Of a stretch of DNA of 64,000 nucleotides, positions 25,834 to 35,086 are shown piece after piece. The notes below the pieces were generated by a model, which saw nothing but the letters and a program-made list of their open reading frames with translations, had not been told where the DNA came from and ran no database searches. This DNA is from Pseudomonadota bacterium. Lineage in GTDB: Bacteria > Pseudomonadota > Gammaproteobacteria > Burkholderiales > Burkholderiaceae_C. Numbering within the stretch: position 1 is the stretch's first letter; the number at the start of each line of letters is the position of its first letter. The stretch covers positions 1 to 64,000 of the forward strand of contig JAKARB010000004.1 of the NCBI GenBank assembly GCA_021819435.1, given 5' to 3'. The position numbers and the translations under genes were made by a program.

Positions 25834-27324
25834 ATGTCAATGAAGTTCGAAGAGTACGTGCAACACGATGCCATGGGCCTGGCCGAGCTGGTCCGCCAAG
25901 GCGAGGTTCAACCGTCGGAGCTGGTGAGCACGGCGCTCTCCCGGGTGGAGGCGGTGCAGCCCCAGCTCAACGTGCTGGCGCGCCGCATGGACGAAGAGCA
26001 CCGACGCCAGTTGCAGCAGCCCCTGGACAAGGCCCGCCCCTTCGCTGGCGTGCCCTTTCTGCTCAAGGATCTCTTCCAGGAGGCCGCTGGCTGGCCCACG
26101 GGCTGCGGCAGCAGGTCGATGCAACATGTCAAGGCCGATGCCGATGCCGATGTGGTGCGTCGCTGGCGCGAAGCCGGTCTGATCTTCATCGGCCAGACCA
26201 ACACGCCCGAGTTCGGCGCGCGCAACGTCACCGAGCCGCTCGTCAGTGGCCCCACCCGCAACCCTTGGGACAAGTCACGCACGCCAGGCGGTTCGTCAGG
26301 CGGCTCGGCCTCGGCCGTCGCGGCGGGCGTGGTGCCGATGGCCGGCGCCAACGACGGTGGCGGCTCCATCCGCATCCCAGCGGCCTGCTGTGGCCTGTTC
26401 GGCCTGAAGGTGGGGCGAGGCCGTGTTTCCCTAGGGCCGCAGTTCGGCGAACCCATGAACGGCGTGGCGGTGCAAGGCGTGGTCTCGCGCAGCGTGCGTG
26501 ACACGGCCGCCTCGCTGGACGCGCTGCAAGGCCCCGAGCCACACGCCCCTTATTTCATGCCAGGGCCGTCACGCTCCTACCTGGAGGCGTCCCAAGAGCC
26601 CCTCCGCCCGCTGCGCATCGGGTTCTCGTGGGCGTCGCCGCTGGGCACCGAGGTGCACCCCGAAGCCCGCCTCGCCGTCGAACAGGCCGCTCACCTGCTC
26701 GCATCCCTCGGTCACCACGTTGAAGAAGCCGAGCCCGAGGTCGACGGCACGCAATTGGCGCAAGATTTCTTGCTGAACTGGTTCGCCTGCCAGGCCGCCA
26801 TCGTCGACGACATCATCGAACGACACGGCGCCCGCGCCAGTGACTTCGAGCCCGACACCCGCGCCATGGCCTCGGTCGGCCGCAGCGTGAGCGGCCCGGA
26901 ACTGATGCGCAGCCTGGGCCGCTGGAACGACCACGTCCACGCGCTCTCGCGCTTCCACCAGCGCTTCGATTTCTGGCTGAGCCCGACGCTGAGCGCGCCG
27001 CCCATCCGCATCGGCGAAATGGACACACCGCGCAGCCTGCAGCTCATCAACGAGCTGGTGTCCGGGTTGAAGCTGTCGGGCCTGCTGCGTCACACACCGC
27101 AGTTCAAACACATCACCATCCAGAACCTGGCCTGGACGCCTTACACCCAGTTGGCCAACATCACCGGCCGGCCGGCCATGTCCGTGCCGCTGCACTGGAG
27201 CACGCAGGGCCTGCCTCTGGGCGTGCAGTTCACCGGCGCACTCGACTCCGAGTTCAAGCTGCTGCAACTGGCCTTCCAACTGGAAGCCGCACAACCCTGG
27301 TTCGACCGGCGTCCGGCGATTTGA
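25834..27324 (+). CDS. Amidase (amidase-signature family)
   Basis: 496 aa. The Ser-cisSer-Lys triad is visible as Lys78 (VPFLLKDLF), Ser154 within GGSSGGSA (152-159) and Ser178 in DGGGSIRIPA. This is the amidase-signature fold that hydrolyses amides, nitrile-derived amides or nylon oligomers. The overall sequence resembles the 6-aminohexanoate-cyclic-dimer hydrolase/fatty-acid-amide group more than GatA, and gatB/gatC are absent. The start at 25834 gives MSMKFEEYVQHDAMGL. It is divergent from hrpA with 106 bp between starts. Confidence 0.9.
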   Translation: MSMKFEEYVQHDAMGLAELVRQGEVQPSELVSTALSRVEAVQPQLNVLARRMDEEHRRQLQQPLDKARPFAGVPFLLKDLFQEAAGWPTGCGSRSMQHVKADADADVVRRWREAGLIFIGQTNTPEFGARNVTEPLVSGPTRNPWDKSRTPGGSSGGSASAVAAGVVPMAGANDGGGSIRIPAACCGLFGLKVGRGRVSLGPQFGEPMNGVAVQGVVSRSVRDTAASLDALQGPEPHAPYFMPGPSRSYLEASQEPLRPLRIGFSWASPLGTEVHPEARLAVEQAAHLLASLGHHVEEAEPEVDGTQLAQDFLLNWFACQAAIVDDIIERHGARASDFEPDTRAMASVGRSVSGPELMRSLGRWNDHVHALSRFHQRFDFWLSPTLSAPPIRIGEMDTPRSLQLINELVSGLKLSGLLRHTPQFKHITIQNLAWTPYTQLANITGRPAMSVPLHWSTQGLPLGVQFTGALDSEFKLLQLAFQLEAAQPWFDRRPAI

Positions 27325-27415
27325 GCCCCTGCCGGCCTGAGCCGCCCCACAAACCGCTAACATTTCGCCTGTCACGCTCCTCCTGCCTGCGAGCGTCCGC
27401 CTGATCCCCCCCACC

Positions 27416-28801
27416 ATGGACCTCGTCTTTCCGCACCTGTTCGTCCCCTGGTTCCGCTCGGTGGCTCCCCACATCCACGCGCACCGAGGCAAGATCTTCG
27501 TGGTCGGGCTCTCGGGTGAGCTGATCGCCGCCGGCAAGCTCGCCAGCTTCGTCCAGGATTTGGCGCTCATGCACGCCATGGGCATCAAGATCGTGCTGGC
27601 CCACGGCTTTCGCCCGCAGCTCGAAGAACAGTTGCGCGCCAAGGGGCAGGAATCTCGCTTCAGCCACGGCATGCGCATCACCGACGAGGTGGCGCTCGAC
27701 TGCGCCCAGGAAGCCGCCGGCCAGTTGCGCTATGAAATCGAAGCCGCCTTCTCGCTGGGGCTGCCCAACACGCCGATGGCAGGCGCCGCCATCAGCCTGA
27801 TCTCGGGCAACTTCATCACCGCGCGGCCCGTCGGCATCGTCGACGGAGTCGACTTCAAGCACACCGGCCTGGTCCGCAAGATCGACGCCATCGCCATCCG
27901 CCGCGCCATCGACACCGGCTCTCTGGTCATGCTCTCGCCCTTCGGCTTTTCGCACACCGGCGAGGCCTTCAACCTGAGCATGGAAGACGTGGCCACCAGC
28001 GCGGCCATCGCCTTGCAGGCCGATAAACTCATCTTCGTGACCGAGGTGCGCGGCATCCTGCAGGCCATCGTGCAGGAGCCCGCGCAGGCCGATGCGCTCG
28101 AAGCGCAGCACCACAACGACCCGGACGCCGAGATCGACCAGGAACTGGCCCTGGCCGACGCCAAACGCCTGCTGGCATCCCTGCCCAACCCGACCGAGCC
28201 CACCGACACGGCCTTCTACCTGCAACACGCGGTCAAGGCCAGCGAAGGTGGCGTCGAGCGCGTGCACATCATCCCTTTCAAGGTTGATGGCGCGCTGCTG
28301 ATGGAGGTCTTCACGCACGATGGCGTGGGCACCATGATCGTCGACGAAAAGCTCGAAAGCCTGCGCGAGGCCACGCCCGACGACGTGGGCGGCATCCTGC
28401 AGCTCATCGAGCCCTTCGAGCAAGACGGCACGCTCGTCAAGCGCAGCCGCACCGAGATCGAGCGCGACATCGCACAGTACACCGTCATCGAGCACGATGG
28501 CGTGATCTTCGGCTGCGCGGCGCTATACCCCTTCCCCGAAGCCGGCACCGGCGAGATGGCAGCGCTGACCATCTCGCCGAGTGTGCAAGGCCAGGGCGAC
28601 GGCGAACGCATCCTCAAGCGCATCGAGCAGCGCGCGCGGGCCATGGGCCTGCAAACCCTGTTCGTGCTCACCACCCGCACCATGCACTGGTTCAACAAGC
28701 GCGGCTTCGCACCGGTCGACCCGGACTGGCTGCCCGAGGCGCGCAAGCGGTCGTACAAATGGGACCGCCGCTCGCAGGTGCTGGTCAAGCACCTCAAGTG
28801 A
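27416..28801 (+). CDS. argA: N-acetylglutamate synthase
   Basis: First enzyme of arginine synthesis: acetyl-CoA plus glutamate gives N-acetylglutamate. The 461-aa protein has the classical two-domain form: an amino-acid-kinase-like domain (KIFVVGLSGELIAAGKLASF to about residue 290), which binds arginine for feedback, and a C-terminal GNAT acetyltransferase (GTGEMAALTISPSVQGQGDGERI, near residue 380). FPHLFVPWFRSVAPHIHAHR is the usual betaproteobacterial N-terminus. It stands 91 bp after the amidase and 51 bp before yggX. Confidence 0.95.
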   Translation: MDLVFPHLFVPWFRSVAPHIHAHRGKIFVVGLSGELIAAGKLASFVQDLALMHAMGIKIVLAHGFRPQLEEQLRAKGQESRFSHGMRITDEVALDCAQEAAGQLRYEIEAAFSLGLPNTPMAGAAISLISGNFITARPVGIVDGVDFKHTGLVRKIDAIAIRRAIDTGSLVMLSPFGFSHTGEAFNLSMEDVATSAAIALQADKLIFVTEVRGILQAIVQEPAQADALEAQHHNDPDAEIDQELALADAKRLLASLPNPTEPTDTAFYLQHAVKASEGGVERVHIIPFKVDGALLMEVFTHDGVGTMIVDEKLESLREATPDDVGGILQLIEPFEQDGTLVKRSRTEIERDIAQYTVIEHDGVIFGCAALYPFPEAGTGEMAALTISPSVQGQGDGERILKRIEQRARAMGLQTLFVLTTRTMHWFNKRGFAPVDPDWLPEARKRSYKWDRRSQVLVKHLK

Positions 28802-28852
28802 GCCACCGCCCCACCCCACTCCTCTGATCAGACAGAAAGCAAAGGCCCCCAC

Positions 28853-29125
28853 ATGGCACGCACCATCCAATGTTCGTACCTCAAGAAAGAAGGCGAAGGC
28901 CTGGACTTCGCGCCCTACCCCGGTGAACTGGGCAAGCGCATCTACAACGAGATCAGCAAGGAAGCCTGGCAGATGTGGCTCAAGCACCAGACCATGCTGG
29001 TCAACGAGAACCGCCTGAACCTCGCTGACGCCCGCGCCCGCCAATATCTGGCCCGCCAGATGGAGCAGTTCTTCTTCGGTGGCGGGGCTGAACAAGTGCA
29101 GGGCTACGTGCCCCCCTCAGCTTGA
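28853..29125 (+). CDS. yggX: Fe(2+)-trafficking / oxidative damage protection protein YggX
   Basis: 90-aa conserved protein that protects iron-sulfur clusters and takes part in iron handling. [20 protein letters not shown] keeps the conserved Cys7, and [18 protein letters not shown] is the family signature. The length is exactly typical. It is probably cotranscribed with argA. In gammaproteobacteria yggX usually follows mutY, so this placement is different. Confidence 0.95.
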   Translation: MARTIQCSYLKKEGEGLDFAPYPGELGKRIYNEISKEAWQMWLKHQTMLVNENRLNLADARARQYLARQMEQFFFGGGAEQVQGYVPPSA

Positions 29126-29343
29126 GGGAATCACTTCAGTTCGCGAAAAAAACCCCAAGATGTAAGCGTTTGATGCAGACGGTTCGTGTAATCTTCTGCA
29201 AAGACCACGGGAGCACAGTTGTTTACGGTAGACGCGACCAACCGCGCCCTTGAGGCGCACACCATCGTCCGATCACCAGGACAGCTCGGTGGTTGGCGCG
29301 CGTTTGCCGTCCGCTCTTGACGCCAGGAGAGGTGGCGGCAACC

Positions 29344-30282
29344 GTGTTCTCTCCTAGCAGACTGGCGGGCGGCCCGAAAGCAGCCCTACCGATCCTCATG
29401 TACCACCGGGTGCTCGAACACCCGGACCCCTTGCAAGGTGAGATCCACCTGGCACGGGTGATGGACACCCAGTTCCGCACGCTGCGCCAGTTCTTCAAGG
29501 TGTTGCCGCTTGACGAGGCCGCCGAGATGCTGATGGCCGGCCGCCTGCCTCCGCGCGCCGTCTGCATCACCTTCGACGATGGCTACCGGGACAACCACGA
29601 CCTCGCCCTGCCCCTGCTTCAGCGCCACGGTCTCTCGGCCACGTTCTACGTGGCGAGCGCCTACCTCAACGGCGGGCTGATCTTCCACGATGTGCTGGTC
29701 GAGACCATCCGCCACGCGAGCACGGGCACCTTCGACCTCGGCATCGAGGGCATCCAGCCCCTGCACATCAGCGACGTGGCTTCCCGCATCGCAGCCGCCG
29801 AGCACCTCATGGGCGCCATGAAATACCTGCCGCCCGTGCAGCGCCAGCAGCTCTCCGAACGACTGATCGGCACCTTGGGCGCCAAAGCCCCGCGTTCATT
29901 GATGATGGGCGACGAAGAGGTCCGGGCAATGTCACGCCATGGCATGAGCATTGGCGGACACACGGCCCACCATGTGATCCTGTCGAAGCTGAGCCCCGAG
30001 GCCGCCCGCGAGGAGATCGTCTCCAACCAGCAAACGCTCTCCAGCTTGATCGACAAGCCGCTGGTGTCCTTCGCCTACCCGAATGGCAAGCCCGGCCTCG
30101 ACTACGACGCCAAGCACGTCGAACTGGTGCGAGAACTCGGCTACCGCAATGCCGTATCCACCCACTCCGCCGTGGGCACGCGGCAGGCCAGCGTCCATGA
30201 ATTGCCGCGCTTCGTGCTCAACGAGACCACGCCGATCGGCGTGATCCTGCGCATGCTGCGGATGACGACCTATGCGGTCTGA
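29344..30282 (+). CDS. Polysaccharide deacetylase (NodB/CE4 family)
   Basis: About 312 aa. The CE4 motifs are ITFDDGYRDNHDLALPLLQR (TFDDG, metal and catalytic Asp) and GGHTAHHVILSKLS (H-x3-H-type metal ligands), with YPNGKPG near the end. The protein would remove N-acetyl groups from a surface polysaccharide or peptidoglycan. No signal peptide is visible. The start is uncertain: the GTG at 29344 lies 14 bp after AGGAG, and an in-frame TTG at 29293 would add 17 residues. It stands alone, with no other polysaccharide genes nearby. IMYHRVLEHPDP-like text near the start resembles deacetylases of exopolysaccharide loci. Confidence 0.85.
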   Translation: MFSPSRLAGGPKAALPILMYHRVLEHPDPLQGEIHLARVMDTQFRTLRQFFKVLPLDEAAEMLMAGRLPPRAVCITFDDGYRDNHDLALPLLQRHGLSATFYVASAYLNGGLIFHDVLVETIRHASTGTFDLGIEGIQPLHISDVASRIAAAEHLMGAMKYLPPVQRQQLSERLIGTLGAKAPRSLMMGDEEVRAMSRHGMSIGGHTAHHVILSKLSPEAAREEIVSNQQTLSSLIDKPLVSFAYPNGKPGLDYDAKHVELVRELGYRNAVSTHSAVGTRQASVHELPRFVLNETTPIGVILRMLRMTTYAV

Positions 30283-30312
30283 GTCCATGCACTGACGCGC
30301 CACGGCCTCTGG

Positions 30313-30326
30313 GTCAGGCGCCTGAC
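30313..30326. promoter_or_regulatory. Perfect 14-bp palindrome before the GDSL gene
   Basis: GTCAGGCGCCTGAC is its own reverse complement and lies about 90 bp before the GDSL hydrolase start. It could be an operator, but no regulator is encoded next to it and no promoter hexamers stand out, so the role is open. Confidence 0.3.
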
Positions 30327-30418
30327 GTGTCTCGACTTGGCCGCGAGCGGCGGAAACCCCCATTCAACTCCTCAAGACGGACGCCTATCGTCTGAGCCTT
30401 TTCATGAGGAGTTTGCCG

Positions 30419-31585
30419 ATGTCACTTCGCCGAACCCGTTGGATGGCCTCGCTGAGCCTGGCCCTCGGATTGAGCGGATGGGGAATGCACACCCCCGCCC
30501 GCGCTGAAACTTCAGACACCCTGGCCGCTGTCGCCCTGCTGGGCTGGAACCTGGCCAGCCCCGAGCTGGCCGCCGTGCCTGCCGTCAGTCCCTTCCTGTG
30601 GAACGGCCTGATCAACAGCTTCACCCCCTTCCTGCAGCCCTACAGCGAGGCCATGCGCAAGCTCGCACTCACCTCTGCGCCCACGCTCAAACCCGTGCCC
30701 CAGGCGCCCCAGCCCTCGGGGCCGACGCTGGGCAACGCCTACAGCCAGATCGTCTCGTTTGGCGACAGCATGAGCGACACGGGCAACATGTACCAGGTCA
30801 CGATGCAACTGACCAACTGGGGCCTGCCCATGGCACCCAACGACCGGGGGCGCTTCTCCAATGGCCCGGTTGTGCTGGAGGTGATGTCCAACACGCTCAA
30901 CAAACCGCTGCTGAACTACGCCTTCGGTGGTGGGCAATCGGGGCGTGGCGGCCTGGTGCCGGTGTTCGGTCTGCAGATCGGCATGCTCAGGCAGGTGGAT
31001 GACTACACGAAGAGCCTGGGCCTCTTCAAACAGGCCGACAGCCAAGCCCTTTACGTGCTGTGGACCGGCCCGGATGACTACTACCAAGGCAGCAACATCT
31101 ACCTCACCACCACGAACGTGAAGGTGACGGCCAACCTGCTGCAAGCCATGACAACGCTCTACTTCAGGGGCGCACGCAACTTCTTCGTGCCGCTGATGCC
31201 CGACCTCAGCATCACGCCCTCGGCCCGGCTGCACGAGAAGTACCAATCGAACTACATGAAGAACGCCCGCGCGCGCAGCCAGGAACTGGCCAGCATGGTG
31301 ACCGCCATGCTCAAGTCCTTCGCCAAGACCTACCCGAACGCCAAGGTGCGCACCTTCGACACCTTCGCCTTCTCGCAGCAGCAGGTGGTGCAGGCAGCGG
31401 CCGACGGCTACAACGTCATCGATCCCTGCTACGACCCGCCGTTCATGGGCCTGCCCGGACCGGTGTGCGCGAACCCCGACAACCACCTGTTCTGGGACAC
31501 CAACCACCCCACCGCCGCAGGGGCAAGGGTGATCGGCTCAGCGTTCTCGCAGGCGGCCGTGGGGCCCGCCCTGCCATCAAGGTGA
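30419..31585 (+). CDS. Exported GDSL/SGNH-family lipase or esterase
   Basis: 388 aa. The start at 30419 (MSLRRTRWMASLSL) follows AGGAG at good spacing; the ATG at 30404 is the alternative. A signal peptide ends PARA at about residue 29. Block I is QIVSFGDSMSDTGNMYQ with the nucleophile Ser in FGDS; block III TGPDDY replaces the family's G-x-N-D; block V is DTNHPT (catalytic Asp and His). This is the layout of outer-membrane or secreted GDSL phospholipases and thermolabile hemolysins. About 90 residues precede the catalytic domain. Its stop TGA is directly followed by the stop of the convergent alpha-E gene. Confidence 0.88.
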   Translation: MSLRRTRWMASLSLALGLSGWGMHTPARAETSDTLAAVALLGWNLASPELAAVPAVSPFLWNGLINSFTPFLQPYSEAMRKLALTSAPTLKPVPQAPQPSGPTLGNAYSQIVSFGDSMSDTGNMYQVTMQLTNWGLPMAPNDRGRFSNGPVVLEVMSNTLNKPLLNYAFGGGQSGRGGLVPVFGLQIGMLRQVDDYTKSLGLFKQADSQALYVLWTGPDDYYQGSNIYLTTTNVKVTANLLQAMTTLYFRGARNFFVPLMPDLSITPSARLHEKYQSNYMKNARARSQELASMVTAMLKSFAKTYPNAKVRTFDTFAFSQQQVVQAAADGYNVIDPCYDPPFMGLPGPVCANPDNHLFWDTNHPTAAGARVIGSAFSQAAVGPALPSR

Positions 31586-32644
31586 TCAGGCCGGCATCAG
31601 GAAGTCGCGGCTGATGCCATAGCCCAAGTCGCCCACGCGGTCGAGGAACTGCGTGAGGTAGGCGTGCAGGCCGGTGGCCACGATCTCGTCGATGCGGCTG
31701 AACTGCAGGTCGGCGCGCAGCCGGCCAGCTCGGCGCAGGGTCTCGTGGCTGTGGTCGTTGGCCACGGCGCGCAGGTTGCTCACCACCTCATCCATGCAGT
31801 AGACGAGCGAGCGGGGCATCTCGGCACGCAGGATCAGCAGCTCCGCCACTTTCTCGGGGCGGATGACGTTGCGGTAGACCTTGCGGTAGACCTCGAAGGC
31901 CGAGACCGAGCGCAACACGGCCGACCAGTGGTAGAAGTCGACCTCCTTGCCCTCGTTGCCCACGCCCGAGCCGAAGAACTCGGTGTTGCGGGCGTGGAAC
32001 TTCACGTCGAGCAGGCGCGCGGTGTTGTCTGCGCGCTCCAGGAAGGTGCCGATGCGCTGGAAGTGGAAGGACTCGTCTTGCAGCATGGTGCCCAGCGTCA
32101 CGCCGCGCGAGAGGTGCGAGCGGAACTTCACCCACTCGAACAGCTCGGCAGGGTCTTTCGCCAGCGCGCCCGCCTTGATGAGGCGGTTGAACTCCAGCCA
32201 GGTCTGGTTCATCGTCTCCCAGACCTCGGTGGTGAGCGCGCCTCGCACCGCACGAGCGTTCTCGCGTGCCGCACGCAAGCAGTTGAGGATGCTCGACGGG
32301 TTGGTGGCGTCGGTGACCATGAAGGCCATGACATCGCGCGCGTTGACCTCGTCGTGCTTGTTGCGGTACTCCTGCATGAGCTCGCTGATGCTCAGCAGGC
32401 CCTGCCAGCCTTGCATGGCCGCCTCGTTGGACTGAGGCAGCAGCGACGTCTGGTAATTGACGTCGAGCAGGCGCGCGGTGTTTTCGGCGCGCTCCATGTA
32501 ACGGGCCATCCAGAAGAGGTGGTCGGCGGTGCGCGACAGCATGGGCTTGGTCTCCAGGTGCGAAGCGCTTGCTGCGCGCAAGGCCCCGGTTTCGGTCTCG
32601 ATCAGTTGGGTAGGCAGGTGGTCTTCGATGCGTTCGTTGAGCAT
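31586..32644 (-). CDS. Alpha-E domain protein (DUF403/COG2307)
   Basis: 352-aa all-helical protein. The alpha-E signature SRTADHLFWMARYMERAENTAR lies at about residues 37-58, and a repeat-like ERADNTARLLDVKFHARNTE occurs in the second half. It has no known catalytic residues. In the family these proteins are encoded beside circularly permuted ATP-grasp enzymes and transglutaminase-like proteins, and are thought to assist amide-ligation chemistry. The gene is second in a two-gene operon, 13 bp after the ATP-grasp gene, with GGAGG 8 bp before its ATG. Compare the fused copy at 36163-38763. Confidence 0.92.
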   Translation of the reverse strand: MLNERIEDHLPTQLIETETGALRAASASHLETKPMLSRTADHLFWMARYMERAENTARLLDVNYQTSLLPQSNEAAMQGWQGLLSISELMQEYRNKHDEVNARDVMAFMVTDATNPSSILNCLRAARENARAVRGALTTEVWETMNQTWLEFNRLIKAGALAKDPAELFEWVKFRSHLSRGVTLGTMLQDESFHFQRIGTFLERADNTARLLDVKFHARNTEFFGSGVGNEGKEVDFYHWSAVLRSVSAFEVYRKVYRNVIRPEKVAELLILRAEMPRSLVYCMDEVVSNLRAVANDHSHETLRRAGRLRADLQFSRIDEIVATGLHAYLTQFLDRVGDLGYGISRDFLMPA

Positions 32645-32657
32645 GGCCGGGCCTCCG

Positions 32658-34103
32658 TCAGTTCTCCAGCACCCAGGTGTCCTTGGTGCCGCCGCCTTGC
32701 GAGCTGTTGACCACCAGCGAGCCTTCTTTCAAAGCCACGCGGGTGAGGCCGCCTGGCACCATCTGCACGGTCTTGCCAGAAAGCACGAAGGGCCGCAGGT
32801 CGATGTGGCGTGGCGCGATGCCGCTTTCCACGAAGGTCGGGCAAGTCGACAGCGACAGCGTGGGCTGGGCGATGTAGTTGCTCGGGTTGGCGAGCAAGGC
32901 CCGACGGAAATCTTCGATCTGGGCCTTGGTGGAGGCCGGCCCCACCAACATGCCGTAGCCGCCCGCGCCGTGCACTTCCTTGACGACGAGCTCGCCCAGG
33001 TGGTCGAGCGTGTATTGCAGGTCGGCCTTGTCGCGGCAGATGTACGTGGGCACGTTCTGCAGGATGGGTTTCTCGCCGAGGTAGAACTCGATCATCTTGG
33101 GCACGTAGGGGTAGATCGACTTGTCGTCGGCAATCCCCGTGCCGAAAGCGTTGGCCAGCGTGACGTTGCCAGCGCGATAAGCGCGCAGCAGACCGGCCAC
33201 GCCCAGAGTCGAGTCCTTGCGGAAGACCTCCGGGTCCATGAAGTCGTCGTCGACGCGGCGGTAGATGACATCCACGCGCTGCGGCCCGCGCGTGGTGCGC
33301 ATGTAGACGAAGTCGTCCTTGACGAAGAGGTCCTTGCCTTCGACCAGCTCGATGCCCATCTGCTGCGCCAGGAAGGCGTGCTCGAAGTAGGCCGAGTTGT
33401 ACATGCCGGGGGTGAGCACCACTGCGGTCGGCTCGTTGACCGAGGCCGGCGCCAGCGCGCGCAGGGTGTCGAGCAGCAGATCGGGGTAATGCGCCACGGG
33501 CGCGATGCGGTGCTCAGAGAACAGCTCGGGGAAGAGCCGCATCATCATCTTGCGGTTCTCCAGCATGTAGCTCACGCCGGAGGGCACGCGCAGGTTGTCT
33601 TCGAGCACGTAGTAGGTGCCGCTGCCATCGGGGTTGCAGGCCCGCACGATGTCGATGCCCGAGATGATGGAGTAGATGCCGCCGGGCACGTTCACGCCCA
33701 TCATCTCCTTGCGGAACTGGGCGTTGTTGAGCACGGGCTCGGCCGGGATGACGCCTGCCTTCAAGATCTCCTGGCCGTGGTAGATGTCATCGAGGAATCG
33801 GTTGAGCGCGGCAACGCGCTGCTTGAGCCCCTTTTCCATCTCCTTCCACTCGTGGCTGGGGATGATGCGCGGGATCAGGTCGAAGGGGATGAGGCGCTCA
33901 GTGCCCGAGCCGTCCTCGTCCTTGTCGCCGTAGACCGCGAAGGTGATGCCCACGCGGCGGAAGATCATCTCGGCTTCGTCGCGCCGGGAAGACATCAACT
34001 CCTGCGGCTGGCGGCCGAGCCAGCGTTCGTAGGTTCGGTAATGGTCGCGCACCTGCTTGTCGGCGCCGGCGCTGCTGGCATGCATCTCGTCGAAGAATCG
34101 CAT
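32658..34103 (-). CDS. Circularly permuted ATP-grasp protein (COG2308)
   Basis: 481 aa from the ATG at 34103 (MRFFDEMHASS), which follows AAGAGGG. Family landmarks: GVNVPGGIYSIISGIDIVRA, the nucleotide-binding stretch VVLTPGMYNSAYFEHAFLA, and VKEVHGAGGYGMLVGP, where an ATP-grasp Gly-rich loop is expected. It ends with GGGTKDTWVLEN, shared with the larger paralogue. Permuted ATP-grasp enzymes of this group are predicted to form an amide or peptide bond via an acyl phosphate; no product is established. It is the first gene of the operon and lies behind a sigma-54-like promoter (34150-34165). Confidence 0.93.
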   Translation of the reverse strand: MRFFDEMHASSAGADKQVRDHYRTYERWLGRQPQELMSSRRDEAEMIFRRVGITFAVYGDKDEDGSGTERLIPFDLIPRIIPSHEWKEMEKGLKQRVAALNRFLDDIYHGQEILKAGVIPAEPVLNNAQFRKEMMGVNVPGGIYSIISGIDIVRACNPDGSGTYYVLEDNLRVPSGVSYMLENRKMMMRLFPELFSEHRIAPVAHYPDLLLDTLRALAPASVNEPTAVVLTPGMYNSAYFEHAFLAQQMGIELVEGKDLFVKDDFVYMRTTRGPQRVDVIYRRVDDDFMDPEVFRKDSTLGVAGLLRAYRAGNVTLANAFGTGIADDKSIYPYVPKMIEFYLGEKPILQNVPTYICRDKADLQYTLDHLGELVVKEVHGAGGYGMLVGPASTKAQIEDFRRALLANPSNYIAQPTLSLSTCPTFVESGIAPRHIDLRPFVLSGKTVQMVPGGLTRVALKEGSLVVNSSQGGGTKDTWVLEN

Positions 34104-34394
34104 CGGTTGACCCTCTTGGGGCTTTCGGAAACAGCGGTGACCGAGCAGATGCACTAACTGTGCCAGGTTACGGTACTTGCACCAAGTCAGGTTCCGCGGC
34201 CGTGGTTGCAGGCATGGCTCACGCAACATGATGGTGCAAAAGCAAGCTCACATGGTGCAAAACAGAGCGGTGGCAACGGTGTTTCAGGGGGCTTCAAGCA
34301 CCCATGCGCCATGGCGGTGCATGGGTGCGCTTGGCTACGCAGCGTGGTTTGTGCTGGCCCACATGGCCAGAGACATCACGGTGCGGGCAAAAGA
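34104..34394. other. Gene-free region with control sites of the ATP-grasp operon
   Basis: About 290 bp between the ATP-grasp start and the terminator of the PEP-CTERM gene. Besides the sigma-54-like promoter it holds two direct copies of ATGGTGCAAAA (34231-34241 and 34252-34262), 21 bp apart, and one inverted TTGCACCAA (34177-34185). GGTGCA/TGCACC is the half-site of NtrC. I see no convincing coding frame in the block. Confidence 0.5.
34150..34165 (-). promoter_or_regulatory. Sigma-54 (-24/-12) promoter of the ATP-grasp/alpha-E operon
   Basis: On the minus strand TGGCACAGTTAGTGCA: the -24 element TGGCAC is perfect, the -12 element is GTGCA (one off TTGCA), and the GG and GC dinucleotides have the invariant 10-bp gap. 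The expected start is about 35 nt before the ATP-grasp ATG. Assigned by eye. Confidence 0.65.
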
Positions 34395-34420
34395 AAAGCG
34401 GCACCTTTCGGTGCCGCTTT
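34395..34420 (-). terminator. Rho-independent terminator of the PEP-CTERM gene
   Basis: AAAGCGGCACC and GGTGCCGCTTT form a perfect 11-bp stem with a four-base loop. On the minus strand it is followed by TTCTTTTGCC. It begins 22 bp past the PEP-CTERM stop codon. Confidence 0.85.
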
Positions 34421-34441
34421 GCATCTGGCCTGATCCTGCGT

Positions 34442-35059
34442 TCAAGCGCCAGTTCGCGGTGCACGCCGCTGACGCCGAGCCCAGGCGACCACGGCGATCA
34501 GACCCATGGCGCCCATGGCGAGCGTGGAGGCCTCCGGCGCGGGCGAAGCGACGGCGCTGAACGAGTACTGCCACTCGTTCACGGGCCACCAGCCGTCGGG
34601 AGACGGCACCGGGGTGCCGATGATCCGCAAGGTGTACTCACCCTCCAGGAGCCGCGAGAAGGTGAAATGGACTGGGTCTGCGCTCGGGTTGAACGAATAG
34701 CTGTCCAGCAGGTTCCCGGAGCCGGCGGCGAACAACTCGACCCCGGTGAAGGTGTACGGCGACTCACCCGTTGAAGGCGAGCGCCAAACCGACCCGGCCT
34801 GTCCGACGATGTCGGTGAACCGCTGGGATGGCGCGACGGACTGGTCCTGCCAACTGATGAAGAAGCTGTGGTCGCGGTAGAAGGAGCCGGGCTCCGGGGC
34901 GTAAGGCTGGCCGCCATGCAGGTTGCCCCCACCCGCCACCCCCGAGCCCGGGCTCAGGTTGGTTTGAGCCTGAGCGAATGCATGCGCGCCGATGCAGGCG
35001 GCGACCAAGACGAGTTGGCTGAGCTTGCTGAACTTGCGGAACTCTGGAGATGCGTTCAC
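34442..35059 (-). CDS. PEP-CTERM sorting-domain protein
   Basis: 205 aa from a GTG at 35059 preceded by GAGGG; no ATG is better placed. It has a signal peptide (LVLVAACIGAHAFAQAQ), a small beta-rich, Trp/Tyr/Ser-rich domain, and the C-terminal sorting signal APEASTLAMGAMGLIAVVAW followed by ARRQRR, a variant of PEP with Ala between Glu and Ser. Such proteins are processed by exosortase (EpsH) and displayed at the surface or in exopolysaccharide. Exosortase genes are not in the window. The gene lies between the two ATP-grasp operons but has its own terminator, so functional linkage is only positional. Confidence 0.85.
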   Translation of the reverse strand: MNASPEFRKFSKLSQLVLVAACIGAHAFAQAQTNLSPGSGVAGGGNLHGGQPYAPEPGSFYRDHSFFISWQDQSVAPSQRFTDIVGQAGSVWRSPSTGESPYTFTGVELFAAGSGNLLDSYSFNPSADPVHFTFSRLLEGEYTLRIIGTPVPSPDGWWPVNEWQYSFSAVASPAPEASTLAMGAMGLIAVVAWARRQRRAPRTGA

Positions 35060-35086
35060 GTTCGACCCTCGGGATTTTGATGAGCG

